From Porticoccaceae bacterium (lineage in GTDB: Bacteria; Pseudomonadota; Gammaproteobacteria; Pseudomonadales; Porticoccaceae), in contig JAHRWI010000062.1 in the NCBI GenBank assembly GCA_019090225.1, positions 1 through 19,241 on the forward strand: a stretch of 19,241 bases of DNA, read 5' to 3'. The position numbers were made by a program, and so were the translations under genes. This document shows, piece by piece, positions 7,441-15,486 of this stretch; within the stretch, counting starts at the first letter, position 1, and every line of letters starts with the position of its first letter. Below the pieces are notes generated by a model. That model did not search any database, was not told where the DNA came from, and saw nothing but the letters and a program-made list of their open reading frames with translations.

Positions 7441-7543
7441 CAAGAAAGGTACAACGGGCCGCATAAAAACTTAAGCTCCACACCAAAAATCTCAATCGCT
7501 TATTGTGTGACATCTCGAATAAAACCAAATCTCTGGAGACATT

Positions 7544-9160
7544 TTGTTAAATTTAAATATTTATGGTGGGCGTAATAAATCGTCCCTGGATAAAAACAAC
7601 GGGCGCCAACATTTGCAGTTACACCGCCATCTCCAAATATTAATTCTGGCAGGTTCATTTGTGCTTGCCAGCTCCGCTACCCATGCCCTACAACTCCGGT
7701 TTAAAGATCGCGACATTTTGTTTTTTATCGATTCTACCGTGACCGCCAGTGCTGCCATACGCACCCAAACTGGACAACAGGGTACAGCTTCTGGGAACCG
7801 CAGCATTTTTCCGGATGGTGGCGACATTTATAGCACGCCCTTATCTCTGATAACTGACATTAGCGCCAGTAAGGGCGGGATGGGATTTTTTGCCCGAGCA
7901 TCTTATATTTATGACCAGACAATTTTAAATAAAGATTGCAGTAACTGTCAGCGACCAACGCCGCAGATGGGTGCCAACGGCATCGCTAGCAGCGCCCAGT
8001 ATCTGGCGGCCAATAAATTTCGGCTGCTCGATATGTTTATTTTTAATACCTGGCATTTTGGTGAACACCCCTTAAACCTTAAAGCTGGCAAGCAGGTTAT
8101 CTCGTGGGGTGAAAGCAATATTATCGGTGGCGGTATCAGTCAAATGCAAAATCCCGTTGATCTGGCTAAAGCGACAACCCCGGGGACTGAAATCAAGGAA
8201 ACCCTGATGCCCCAGGAATCCATTTATGCCCAGTTTGGCCTAACCTCAAATATCGGCATCGAAGCGTATTACGTGTGGAACTGGCGAGAATCTGTGTTTA
8301 TTCCCACCGGCACATTTTTTAGCCCCTTCGATCTGCTAGGTGCAGGTTACAACCCCGATTTTTCACCGGGCATTCCCTTTAAAGGTGACAAGGCCAGCAA
8401 CGAGCCAGACGGAGGCCAGTGGGGGCTGTCACTATCTACATATGTAGACTCATGGAATGGCACAGATCTAAGTGTCTATTGGGTGCGTTCCCACGCGTTT
8501 GTGCCCTTTATTAACATCGACGATAGTTACATCGTTGCCGACCCAGTGCTAGGTGGCTTCACTGCCGGTGCTTACGACAAAGTCTTTAGTCAGGATCAGG
8601 ACACCTACGCCATCTCGGTTGGTGGCCTGTTTCCAGGCCACCTGGGTATTTCCTTTCAGGGCGAACTGAACTACAAACCAGATTTTTATGACACCCGCCA
8701 ATGCGCCACCTGCCCCACTGAAAACGGCGATGTCATTACCCTGCTGGGCAGCATGGCTCACTCCGCTAATTACGACTTATTAGGCTCGGATCGAGTCAGT
8801 CTAATACTGGATATGCAGGTCCAAAAAATAAACAGCCAAGGCAACGATGCCACCTCCGCTTTCGGCGGCCAAATTACTGACTTTTCCTGGGGTTACATCG
8901 CGGTGGTGACACTGGATTACCAGGATCTCTTCGCCAACATAAAAGTCTCCCCCTCCGTCGTCTGGGTACACGATGTTAAGGGTTTTGAACCTGGCGCGGC
9001 CGGTGGTCTGTCGGAAGATGAACAAGCCATCAGTGCCAGTGTCAATTTTTCTTACCTGTCCCTCGCTTCATTGAAATTCGCCTACTCCACCTGGCTAGGA
9101 GACAACGGTAGCTTTTACGACCGGGACAACCTTGCTGTCTCCTTCAAATACAACTTTTAA
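7544..9160 (+). CDS. DUF1302 domain-containing probable outer-membrane protein
   Basis: A 538-residue DUF1302 protein, partner of DUF1329. The start is a TTG preceded by TGGAG ending five bases upstream; no nearby ATG or GTG is better. The N-terminus is long and basic (about 30 residues) before a hydrophobic signal stretch (ILILAGSFVLASSATHA, residues 32-48). The rest has the alternating aromatic strands and final aromatic residue (SFKYNF) of an outer-membrane beta-barrel, with the family-typical GKQVISWGESNII around residue 182. It also carries two CxxC pairs, Cys132/Cys135 and Cys387/Cys390, in segments likely to be loops. A carboxylesterase follows by 43 bases. A channel or receptor for a hydrophobic substrate is plausible but unproven. 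Confidence 0.9.
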   Translation: MLNLNIYGGRNKSSLDKNNGRQHLQLHRHLQILILAGSFVLASSATHALQLRFKDRDILFFIDSTVTASAAIRTQTGQQGTASGNRSIFPDGGDIYSTPLSLITDISASKGGMGFFARASYIYDQTILNKDCSNCQRPTPQMGANGIASSAQYLAANKFRLLDMFIFNTWHFGEHPLNLKAGKQVISWGESNIIGGGISQMQNPVDLAKATTPGTEIKETLMPQESIYAQFGLTSNIGIEAYYVWNWRESVFIPTGTFFSPFDLLGAGYNPDFSPGIPFKGDKASNEPDGGQWGLSLSTYVDSWNGTDLSVYWVRSHAFVPFINIDDSYIVADPVLGGFTAGAYDKVFSQDQDTYAISVGGLFPGHLGISFQGELNYKPDFYDTRQCATCPTENGDVITLLGSMAHSANYDLLGSDRVSLILDMQVQKINSQGNDATSAFGGQITDFSWGYIAVVTLDYQDLFANIKVSPSVVWVHDVKGFEPGAAGGLSEDEQAISASVNFSYLSLASLKFAYSTWLGDNGSFYDRDNLAVSFKYNF

Positions 9161-9203
9161 TCTTATTCAACTAATCTGTTTTAACTTCAAGAAAGGCACT
9201 TCA

Positions 9204-9893
9204 ATGGAATATTTATCCTGCGTAGAAGTCGAGCCCGGTGATTACAGTAAAGCTCCGGAACGAGATATTCAGACTGATGCATCCGTTATCTGGCTACATG
9301 GCCTTGGCGCTTCCGGCCACGATTTTCAGCCTATAGTCCCCGAATTACATTTGCCGGACGATATGGCAGTGCGCTTTATCTTCCCTCATGCACCGAACAT
9401 CCCGGTGACCATTAATGGCGGTATGGTTATGCCCGCCTGGTACGACATCCTGGCTTTAGATATTGAGCGAGAAATTAACCAGCAGCAATTTCAGGACTCT
9501 GTCGATACCACTATTGCACTGATCGAACGGGAGATAGAACGAGGCATCAGTAGCGAGCGTGTCGTTCTGGCAGGTTTCTCCCAGGGCGGGGCTATCGTCT
9601 ATGAAGCTGCGCTAACTTACGACAAGCCACTAGCTGGACTCATGACCATGTCCACCTATTTTGCTACCCACAAAAGCATTCAAGTCCATCCGGCTAACAA
9701 AAACATTCCCATTCATATCTTTCATGGCAGCTACGACCCCATGGTGCCAGAGACCATGGGCAAACAGGCATTAACCGCACTGGAGGGCTTGGGTTTCTCC
9801 CCTGAATACAGCACTTACCCCGTGGAACACGAGGTTTGCCTGGAACAAATTAATGATATTTCTACGTGGCTGCAAACATTACTGCGGGCATAA
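9204..9893 (+). CDS. Carboxylesterase/phospholipase-type alpha/beta hydrolase
   Basis: A 229-residue alpha/beta hydrolase of the small carboxylesterase/acyl-protein-thioesterase-like family. The oxyanion region is WLHGLGASGHDF; the nucleophile elbow is GFSQGG with Ser126; Asp178 (HGSYDPMVP) and His209 (VEHEVC) complete the triad. It hydrolyses short-acyl esters and has no signal peptide, so it acts in the cytoplasm. The ATG at 9204 is chosen over an earlier in-frame codon at 9132, because AAAGG lies seven bases before it and the product then matches the family length; the earlier start would overlap DUF1302. It starts 43 bases after DUF1302 on the same strand, so the three genes may form one operon in which an imported ester is cleaved inside the cell. 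Confidence 0.92.
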   Translation: MEYLSCVEVEPGDYSKAPERDIQTDASVIWLHGLGASGHDFQPIVPELHLPDDMAVRFIFPHAPNIPVTINGGMVMPAWYDILALDIEREINQQQFQDSVDTTIALIEREIERGISSERVVLAGFSQGGAIVYEAALTYDKPLAGLMTMSTYFATHKSIQVHPANKNIPIHIFHGSYDPMVPETMGKQALTALEGLGFSPEYSTYPVEHEVCLEQINDISTWLQTLLRA

Positions 9894-9944
9894 AAGAATT
9901 AACCCGGTCTACAATGGAAACCTCGGTCGTTAAGGGAACCTAGC

Positions 9945-11216
9945 ATGACAAAATCCAAACCCACAGCCAGTCTGGTCAGCACCGGTGAGGAAGTATTAAG
10001 GGGCGAAATCTTCGACGCCAATAACCATCATCTGGCTAATACGCTCGGCGAACACGGTTTTGATGTACAACTCATGATGACCGCCGGTGATCGCCACGAA
10101 GATTTACAGTTTGTTATGGACACCGCACTACAGCGTGCCGACTACCTGTTTATGAGCGGCGGCCTGGGGCCAACCGAGGACGACCTCACCACCACCGTCG
10201 CTGCCGAACTGGCTGGCCGCGAACTGATATTCGATGAGGCCAGTTGGGAGGCCATCCTCACACTGTTTCGCAAATACAAATTAGAGCCCGGTAATAACAA
10301 CAGGAAGCAGGCGATGCTGCCCTTAGGGGCTGAGATACTGACTAATAACAATGGCACCGCCCCCGGCTTTAGTCTGAGTTTTGAACGCTACGGCAGCGAG
10401 AAAACCATCGTTGCCCTGCCCGGCCCGCCTCGCGAGCTCCACCCCATGATCAGTGACTGGCTCCGCGATCGGGCCTACACTGCAATATCTGACGACGAAC
10501 ATTTATTTCTACGTTTTCTCGGCATTGGTGAATCACCATTGGCTGAAGCCCTGGAGCCTTGGACTAAAGATTGGGGCGAAGTCAGCTTTCGTCAGGCCTT
10601 TCCAGAAATGGAAGTTAAACTTTATCAACCGGCTCTCGACAAACGTCTTTCGCTTTGTCAGTTCGCCGCTGAACATCTCGGTCAATTCCTAACGACCTAT
10701 ACCCGCCAGTCAACACCAGAGTTGTTTACAGAATTTATGCAGGCCAATGGCCTTACTCTGGCGCTAGCAGAATCCTGCACAGGCGGGCTGGCGGCAAAAA
10801 TTGTTACCGACACACCGCATTCATCGGACTACTTTCTCGGCGCTGTGGTGTCCTACAATAATACTGTTAAAACCGATGTGCTCAATGTATCTGCCGCAGA
10901 TTTGGAGCGCGATGGCCCCATTACCGCCACCATCGCCGAGCAGATGGCCGCCGGGGCATTAGCGCAATTTAATTCGGATATAGCCCTTAGCTTCACCGGC
11001 ATCGCTGGCCCCGATGGCGGTAGCGCGGAAAAACCGATCGGCACCGTATGGATGGCCAAAGCAAATGCTGGTGGTTGTGAAAGCAAGAAACTTAACCTGC
11101 TCCAGGACAGAGACAGAATTCGCACCTCAGCGGTATACCATGGCCTACGCTGGTTAATGGAGCGCTGGTTAAAGCAGCGCTACGCCAGGCAGATAGAGAC
11201 CTGGTCGATCGACTAA
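9945..11216 (+). CDS. cinA: CinA-family protein (nicotinamide-nucleotide amidase type)
   Basis: A 423-residue two-domain CinA protein. The N-terminal MoaB/MogA-like domain (about residues 1-170) shows STGEEVLRGEIFDANN and SGGLGPTEDDLT, and the C-terminal deamidase (PncC-like) domain (about 262-415) shows LALAESCTGG near 272 and FTGIAGPDGG. In family members the N-terminal domain is an ADP-ribose pyrophosphatase and the C-terminal domain deamidates nicotinamide mononucleotide, in pyridine nucleotide recycling. In CinA proteins linked to competence these activities support natural transformation, but nothing here shows a competence role. The ATG is supported by AAGGGA seven bases upstream. Fifty-one bases separate it from the esterase gene. 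A convergent CMD gene follows with a 79-base gap holding an inverted repeat. Confidence 0.93.
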   Translation: MTKSKPTASLVSTGEEVLRGEIFDANNHHLANTLGEHGFDVQLMMTAGDRHEDLQFVMDTALQRADYLFMSGGLGPTEDDLTTTVAAELAGRELIFDEASWEAILTLFRKYKLEPGNNNRKQAMLPLGAEILTNNNGTAPGFSLSFERYGSEKTIVALPGPPRELHPMISDWLRDRAYTAISDDEHLFLRFLGIGESPLAEALEPWTKDWGEVSFRQAFPEMEVKLYQPALDKRLSLCQFAAEHLGQFLTTYTRQSTPELFTEFMQANGLTLALAESCTGGLAAKIVTDTPHSSDYFLGAVVSYNNTVKTDVLNVSAADLERDGPITATIAEQMAAGALAQFNSDIALSFTGIAGPDGGSAEKPIGTVWMAKANAGGCESKKLNLLQDRDRIRTSAVYHGLRWLMERWLKQRYARQIETWSID

Positions 11217-11224
11217 ATTCCCTG

Positions 11225-11293
11225 GGCACGGAATACGGTGGGGCTTGAAATGCCGTAGAACCTGGATCACTGCGGACGATGAAATACCGTGCC
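11225..11293. terminator. Inverted repeat between convergent cinA and CMD genes
   Basis: GGCACGG (11225-11231) and CCGTGCC (11287-11293) form a perfect 7-bp inverted repeat around a 55-base interior that contains a second 5-bp pair (TACGG 11234-11238, CCGTA 11253-11257). The position between convergent stops fits a two-way transcription end or a 3' stabilising fold, but there is no T-run. Confidence 0.3.
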
Positions 11294-11295
11294 AA

Positions 11296-12096
11296 CTACT
11301 CTAATTTATCGTGGATAACCCGCATACCTTCCACCGCAAAGGGGAAGCCAGCATAAGCAGACAACATGACCATCAGTTCTTCAACTTCGGCCCTGGTAAC
11401 GCCATGATGAATAGCACCAGGCACATGGACGTCCAGCTCATCCTTACGGCCCAGCGTGGTCAACGCTGACACCACCACAAGACTACGATCACGACGGGAT
11501 AACTCCTCCCGCGACCACACTTCGGCAAAAGCAAATTCAACTGCCACCGTACCCAGATCACCCAACCGCGACTGCACTGCCGCCAGGCCCTTATCGGGAT
11601 CGGCAGGAAAAGCACCACCGGATACTCGACTTAAACCATCCGTTCCCAAAGCGCGTCGCTCTTCCTGGTCAATGGGTTTTGCTGGCTCCAGTTTTTTATC
11701 GGCAGGTGCCTGACCCATCTTGACTAATTCTTCATTGGCCACTTTCATGGCATCAAGGGCCCGGGGGAAGCCGGCATAGACACAAAGATGAATAATAATT
11801 TCACGGATTTCAGTGGCCGACAAACCGTGATTTATACCCCCGCGAACATGAACCCGTAGCTGGTTTAGCTGATTCAATGAAACCAGAGCAGCAATAACAA
11901 TCAAACTTCTGTCTCTACGATTAAGCCCTGGGCGACTCCATAGATCGCCAAAAATATAATCGACGGCAAAGGAACCCAGCGGGCCATTGGCGTCTTCGAG
12001 GGCCTGCGCATTGACCTCAGGTGTCGCTGTTCCCATTAATGATTCCATTACCTCAAGGCCAAGCGCACGGCGCTCTTTATGTTTTTGATTAGTCAT
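11296..12096 (-). CDS. Carboxymuconolactone decarboxylase family protein with two CMD domains
   Basis: A 266-residue protein made of two homologous CMD/AhpD-fold halves. Residues 51-119 (DLWSRPGLNRRDRSL ... YAGFPRALDAMKV) align without gaps to residues 192-260 (EVWSREELSRRDRSL ... YAGFPFAVEGMRV). The first half has VHVRGGINHG and the second VHVPGAIHHG, as in gamma-carboxymuconolactone decarboxylases. Neither half has the CxxC pair of AhpD peroxidases, so a decarboxylase or isomerase-like activity on a lactone or ring-cleavage product is more likely. PcaC-type enzymes act in protocatechuate degradation, but no other pca gene is seen. The ATG is supported by AAAGGAAG six bases upstream. It lies 170 bases downstream of the SLC13 gene on the same strand. 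Confidence 0.9.
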   Translation of the reverse strand: MTNQKHKERRALGLEVMESLMGTATPEVNAQALEDANGPLGSFAVDYIFGDLWSRPGLNRRDRSLIVIAALVSLNQLNQLRVHVRGGINHGLSATEIREIIIHLCVYAGFPRALDAMKVANEELVKMGQAPADKKLEPAKPIDQEERRALGTDGLSRVSGGAFPADPDKGLAAVQSRLGDLGTVAVEFAFAEVWSREELSRRDRSLVVVSALTTLGRKDELDVHVPGAIHHGVTRAEVEELMVMLSAYAGFPFAVEGMRVIHDKLE

Positions 12097-12197
12097 ATTG
12101 CTTCCTTTATTTTTATATGATGTTCTTATTAAATATTTTTATAAAAGGTTTTTAGTTGGTATTGTAATTAAATATGGTGCTCAAAATTAATTATGGC

Positions 12198-12213
12198 GGC
12201 TAATTTATTAGCC
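12198..12213. promoter_or_regulatory. Palindrome upstream of the CMD gene
   Basis: GGCTAAT-TT-ATTAGCC is a perfect 16-bp palindrome, about 100 bases before the CMD start and 54 bases past the SLC13 stop, both on the minus strand. It could be an operator, or the SLC13 terminator hairpin. The surrounding gap 12097-12266 is very AT-rich and shows no gene. Confidence 0.4.
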
Positions 12214-12266
12214 ATGAATCGAAACATTTATCTATTCAGAAATGGTTATCTACTTATCTCGCCCAC

Positions 12267-14090
12267 CTAAAAATACATAACACTGAGCACCCAGGTGAGT
12301 GTTGCCCACATCAACACAGTCAGTGGCACACCCACTCTTAAAAAGTCTGAAAAACTATAGTTACCAGCACTCATCACCAGCAGGTTGGTTTTGTAGGCCA
12401 TGGGTGTGGCATAGCTCATATTTGCACCAAATAACACTGCCAACACGAAAGGCTCCGCAGGCAAATTAAGACTCACGGCAATGCCCACGCCAATCGGAGT
12501 ACCAATTACGGCGGCGGCATTGTTTGAAATCACATTGGTCATAATGGCCAGCAAAGCCATTAAGGCCGACAGCACCACGACTGGCGCGGCACCAGCGGTC
12601 AAGGCCAGGAACACATCGGTGATATACGCAGTTGCGCCGGTTTCCTGTAAGGCCATGCCCAGCGCCAGGCTCACCACGACCACGAAATACACCGACGGGC
12701 TGATAGCCCGGATCGCCACGCCAGGGCTCAGGCAGCGGGTCAGCAGCATGATGCAAACACCCGCCAGAGCGGAAATTGCAATCGGGAGAATTCCGGTTGC
12801 CGCCAAGACCACCACGGAAGCCAAAATAAGCAGCGCGGTATTTGCCTTATCAGTGCTAGGTAAGTCAATACTGCTATCGAGTACCAAAAATTCAGTGGAT
12901 TGTTTAATCGCCGAGAGCTGTTCTTTGGCACCCTGTACCAGCAGGATATCACCGGCCTGCAAGACCACCTGCTGAATTTCTTCATGACGTCGCAGAATAT
13001 CTTCTCCGCCACGATGCAGGGCCAGCACGACCAGTTGATAGCGGTCCAGAAAATGGGCACGGGCAAGATTGGCCCGATCCAGGCTGGAACCCTGCACCAC
13101 GGCAATTTCCGCCAGCATCTGATTACCCGCTGCAAGTGGATGCTCTTCATCAACCTCCTGGTCGCCGGAATACAGCACTGCCTGCAAGTCTTCGCCAAAC
13201 TGTTTTAGTTTTTGCGGGGTATTCCTGATCCGAAGTTGATCACCCGGTTTTAAGACAACATCGGGCAAGGGGGTAATAAAGGTCTCGCCACGTCGAATTC
13301 GGATAATCTTCAGCTCGCCACCGGTTAGGGCAATGGCCTCAGCGAGGCTTTGATCACAGACAGGAGACTCTTCTGAAAGGAGTAAGCGGGCTTCAAACAA
13401 TCGCGGTGAGGCATCGGCCAGATCCATCTTTCGTTCAGGTAACAAGCGCGGGGCAATCAGCCATAAATAAAGCACCCCGACGCTGGCTGCGATGAGGGCT
13501 GGCAAAGCAAAGTCGAACATGCCAAATTTTTTCAGCCCCAGATCCTGGGCGACACTCACCACCAGCAAGTTGGTTGATGTGCCAATGGTGGTTGCCATAC
13601 CGCCCACCAGGGTCGCGAAACCCATGGGCATCAAAACCCCCGATGGTGAACTTCCACTGCGCATGCAAACGCTTATTAAAATGGGTAACAGTAGTACAAC
13701 GACCGGCGTGTTATTCACGAAAGCCGACAACACCGCACCGACCAGCAGCACCGCCAGAAAACTCAGCAGCGGCGTTTTGCCCCACAGCTTGCCGAGCATG
13801 CGACCCACTGGCTCCAGCGCGCCGGTATGTACCAGACCCTGACCCAGCACCATCAGCGCGCAAACCGCGATCAAGGCTTCATGGGCAAAACCCGCAAACA
13901 GCTTTGTCGGGTCAAACTTCTGGTAGGGGAACAACGCAAAGCCGACAGCAACAAGCGCCAGTAGACCTAGAGAGGTGATTTCCAGTGGCCACTTATCCCG
14001 GGTGAATAGAAACAGCGCCACCACCGTCATCGCCATAGTCGCCATTGCGTGAATATTAGGCAGGGGTGGTAGTGCCGCTATTAGCTCCAT
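12267..14090 (-). CDS. SLC13-family permease with internal RCK_C domains
   Basis: A 607-residue inner-membrane transporter. About six membrane segments in the first ~215 residues are followed by a soluble central part and then about six more segments to the C-terminus. The central part (about 222-300 and 325-405) is a pair of TrkA-C/RCK_C-like domains (for example LKPGDQLRIRNTP and LQAGDILLVQGAK), common in bacterial 600-residue SLC13/DASS transporters. Hairpin-loop asparagine motifs are visible in both halves (FVNNTPVVVLLLP and ISNNAAAVIGTPIG). Relatives carry Na+-coupled dicarboxylates, sulfate or other anions; the substrate here is unknown. The start ATG follows the amidohydrolase stop by 94 bases. 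Lying between an amidohydrolase and a CMD protein suggests uptake of the acid those enzymes process, but this is inference. Confidence 0.93.
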   Translation of the reverse strand: MELIAALPPLPNIHAMATMAMTVVALFLFTRDKWPLEITSLGLLALVAVGFALFPYQKFDPTKLFAGFAHEALIAVCALMVLGQGLVHTGALEPVGRMLGKLWGKTPLLSFLAVLLVGAVLSAFVNNTPVVVLLLPILISVCMRSGSSPSGVLMPMGFATLVGGMATTIGTSTNLLVVSVAQDLGLKKFGMFDFALPALIAASVGVLYLWLIAPRLLPERKMDLADASPRLFEARLLLSEESPVCDQSLAEAIALTGGELKIIRIRRGETFITPLPDVVLKPGDQLRIRNTPQKLKQFGEDLQAVLYSGDQEVDEEHPLAAGNQMLAEIAVVQGSSLDRANLARAHFLDRYQLVVLALHRGGEDILRRHEEIQQVVLQAGDILLVQGAKEQLSAIKQSTEFLVLDSSIDLPSTDKANTALLILASVVVLAATGILPIAISALAGVCIMLLTRCLSPGVAIRAISPSVYFVVVVSLALGMALQETGATAYITDVFLALTAGAAPVVVLSALMALLAIMTNVISNNAAAVIGTPIGVGIAVSLNLPAEPFVLAVLFGANMSYATPMAYKTNLLVMSAGNYSFSDFLRVGVPLTVLMWATLTWVLSVMYF

Positions 14091-14117
14091 AAAACTCTAT
14101 TCCCGGTGACAAGATCA

Positions 14118-14180
14118 AATACTTTTATTACTGATGGCCCAGCAATGCTACCTCGTTTTACCGGACGCGTGAAAAGTATT
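14118..14180. repeat. Inverted repeat between amidohydrolase and permease genes
   Basis: AATACTTTT (14118-14126) and AAAAGTATT (14172-14180) are perfect reverse complements separated by 45 bases. They fill most of the 94-base gap between two minus-strand genes. A long-loop RNA fold or a looped regulator site are both possible, but chance cannot be excluded in AT-rich sequence. Confidence 0.3.
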
Positions 14181-14184
14181 GTGC

Positions 14185-15411
14185 TCAGGCTTCAAGCCCC
14201 AGCAAAGCAGCAGTATTACTGCGCATCACCTTGCGCATCTCTGCGTAATCAAGCCCACCTAGGTCATCAGCAAACTCAATGGGATCGGCCAGGGCTTCGG
14301 GATGCGGCCAGTCGGAGCCAAATATCGCCACGTCCGGTCCAACGGCACTAATGAGTTCGGGAATATTGTCTTCGGGGAAGGGGCAGACGCGAATGCGATC
14401 GAGGAATATTTCGCTGGGCCGACCATGTAAAGGGCCATAGGTGAAGTTAGTTCCAGCCACCTTCGCGGCTTTATCCAGTCGGCTCAACAAGGGTCTCACC
14501 CAGGACGAACCATTCTCAATCGACAGAACCCGTAAATTGGGAAAGCGACCAAACAGATTGTGCATAATCAAGGCCGACAGCGTGTCGGTGACAGGCCGCT
14601 CCATCATGCCGAGCATGTGTTGAAAGGCAGTAACGCGGTGGTGTTGCGGTCGCGGGTTTTCGCCCCAGGCAGCCGACACCAACTCTTCAAAACCTGCATT
14701 GCCCAGGTGGAACGCCACCGGGATACCGGCTTCTTCACAGCGCGCCCAGAACGGATCGAAATGGGGATCAGCTGGAGAGCGTCCCATCACCGGCCCGGCA
14801 ATCAGGTTAACCACCAGCGCACCTTCTTTAAGTACGCGATCCAGTTCAGCGACAGCCAGATCGACATCGACCAGGGATAATTGAGCGACGCTAAAAATGC
14901 GCTGTTGATAAGCCCAGCCCCAATCCTCCTGAATCCATTTATTAAAGGCCCGATGATTGGCCATTACCACTTCCGGCCCGGCGTCACGCAGCGCCATTTC
15001 AACACCTACGCCCAGGGAAGGCAAAAACAGGCCCGCTTCTATCTTATGCGCATCCAGCCACTTGAGGCGGACGTCTCGTTGCATGGATTCGGGCAAGTCA
15101 AAGCAGGAAATAGGATCGGCGGCGAGGATGTGCGCACCCGTGTGATTCTTGTTCTGGTAAAAAGCCTTGTAGGAACCCGGCTTGCCCGCGTATTCCCCTG
15201 GCGGCGCGGCAAAGAAGCCGACCCGCTGACCACGAAAATGCACCTGAGCATGTTTGCTTAAACCGCGCACCACCTTGATGGCGTCGTCGGCATACTTCGC
15301 TTCCATATGGCGGGTATAGCAGTCATCGGGTTCGTAGTAATGACAGTCTGCATCGATTAGAGGGTAGTCAATCAAATCTCTGGGGCTGGGGGTTTTTACG
15401 GCTTCGCTCAT
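14185..15411 (-). CDS. Amidohydrolase family protein (COG2159 type)
   Basis: A 408-residue metal-dependent TIM-barrel protein of the amidohydrolase-2 group. The N-terminal metal motif is DADCHYYEP (Asp20, Asp22, His24), where classical members have HxH; later features are FHLGN and FGSDWPHPEAL (Asp367, His370). Relatives include 2-amino-3-carboxymuconate semialdehyde decarboxylase and aromatic-acid decarboxylases such as those acting on dihydroxybenzoates, so a non-oxidative decarboxylase or hydrolase is likely. The frame stays open to 15507, but the ATG at 15411 fits the family N-terminus and has AGGA ten bases upstream, and the longer version would run through the repeats and palindrome. 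The gene is divergent from the SDR and upstream of the permease and CMD genes. Confidence 0.88.
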   Translation of the reverse strand: MSEAVKTPSPRDLIDYPLIDADCHYYEPDDCYTRHMEAKYADDAIKVVRGLSKHAQVHFRGQRVGFFAAPPGEYAGKPGSYKAFYQNKNHTGAHILAADPISCFDLPESMQRDVRLKWLDAHKIEAGLFLPSLGVGVEMALRDAGPEVVMANHRAFNKWIQEDWGWAYQQRIFSVAQLSLVDVDLAVAELDRVLKEGALVVNLIAGPVMGRSPADPHFDPFWARCEEAGIPVAFHLGNAGFEELVSAAWGENPRPQHHRVTAFQHMLGMMERPVTDTLSALIMHNLFGRFPNLRVLSIENGSSWVRPLLSRLDKAAKVAGTNFTYGPLHGRPSEIFLDRIRVCPFPEDNIPELISAVGPDVAIFGSDWPHPEALADPIEFADDLGGLDYAEMRKVMRSNTAALLGLEA

Positions 15412-15436
15412 GATATGTAGGTCCTGTTTTCTCGTG

Positions 15437-15472
15437 GCATATTGTTGCAGCATATCTTCGGGGGCATATCTT
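15437..15472. repeat. Three GCATAT direct repeats in the amidohydrolase leader
   Basis: GCATATT starts at 15437, and GCATATCTT starts at 15450 and again at 15464, so the copies are 13 and 14 bases apart. They lie between the palindrome at 15487 and the amidohydrolase ATG. Confidence 0.4.
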
Positions 15473-15486
15473 TGCGGTATGGCCCC

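Noticed and set aside
9132..9203. Earlier start of the carboxylesterase overlapping DUF1302
   Set aside because: The added 24 residues have no family counterpart, and a good ribosome site precedes the ATG at 9204.
9945..11216. Evidence of a natural competence locus
   Set aside because: CinA is widespread outside competence loci and no recA or com gene lies beside it.
11296..12096. AhpD-type alkylhydroperoxidase
   Set aside because: No CxxC motif in either half.
12481..12975. 164-residue plus-strand frame opposite the SLC13 gene
   Set aside because: It is antisense to a clearly conserved membrane protein, with Ala/Thr-rich low-information sequence; a shadow frame.
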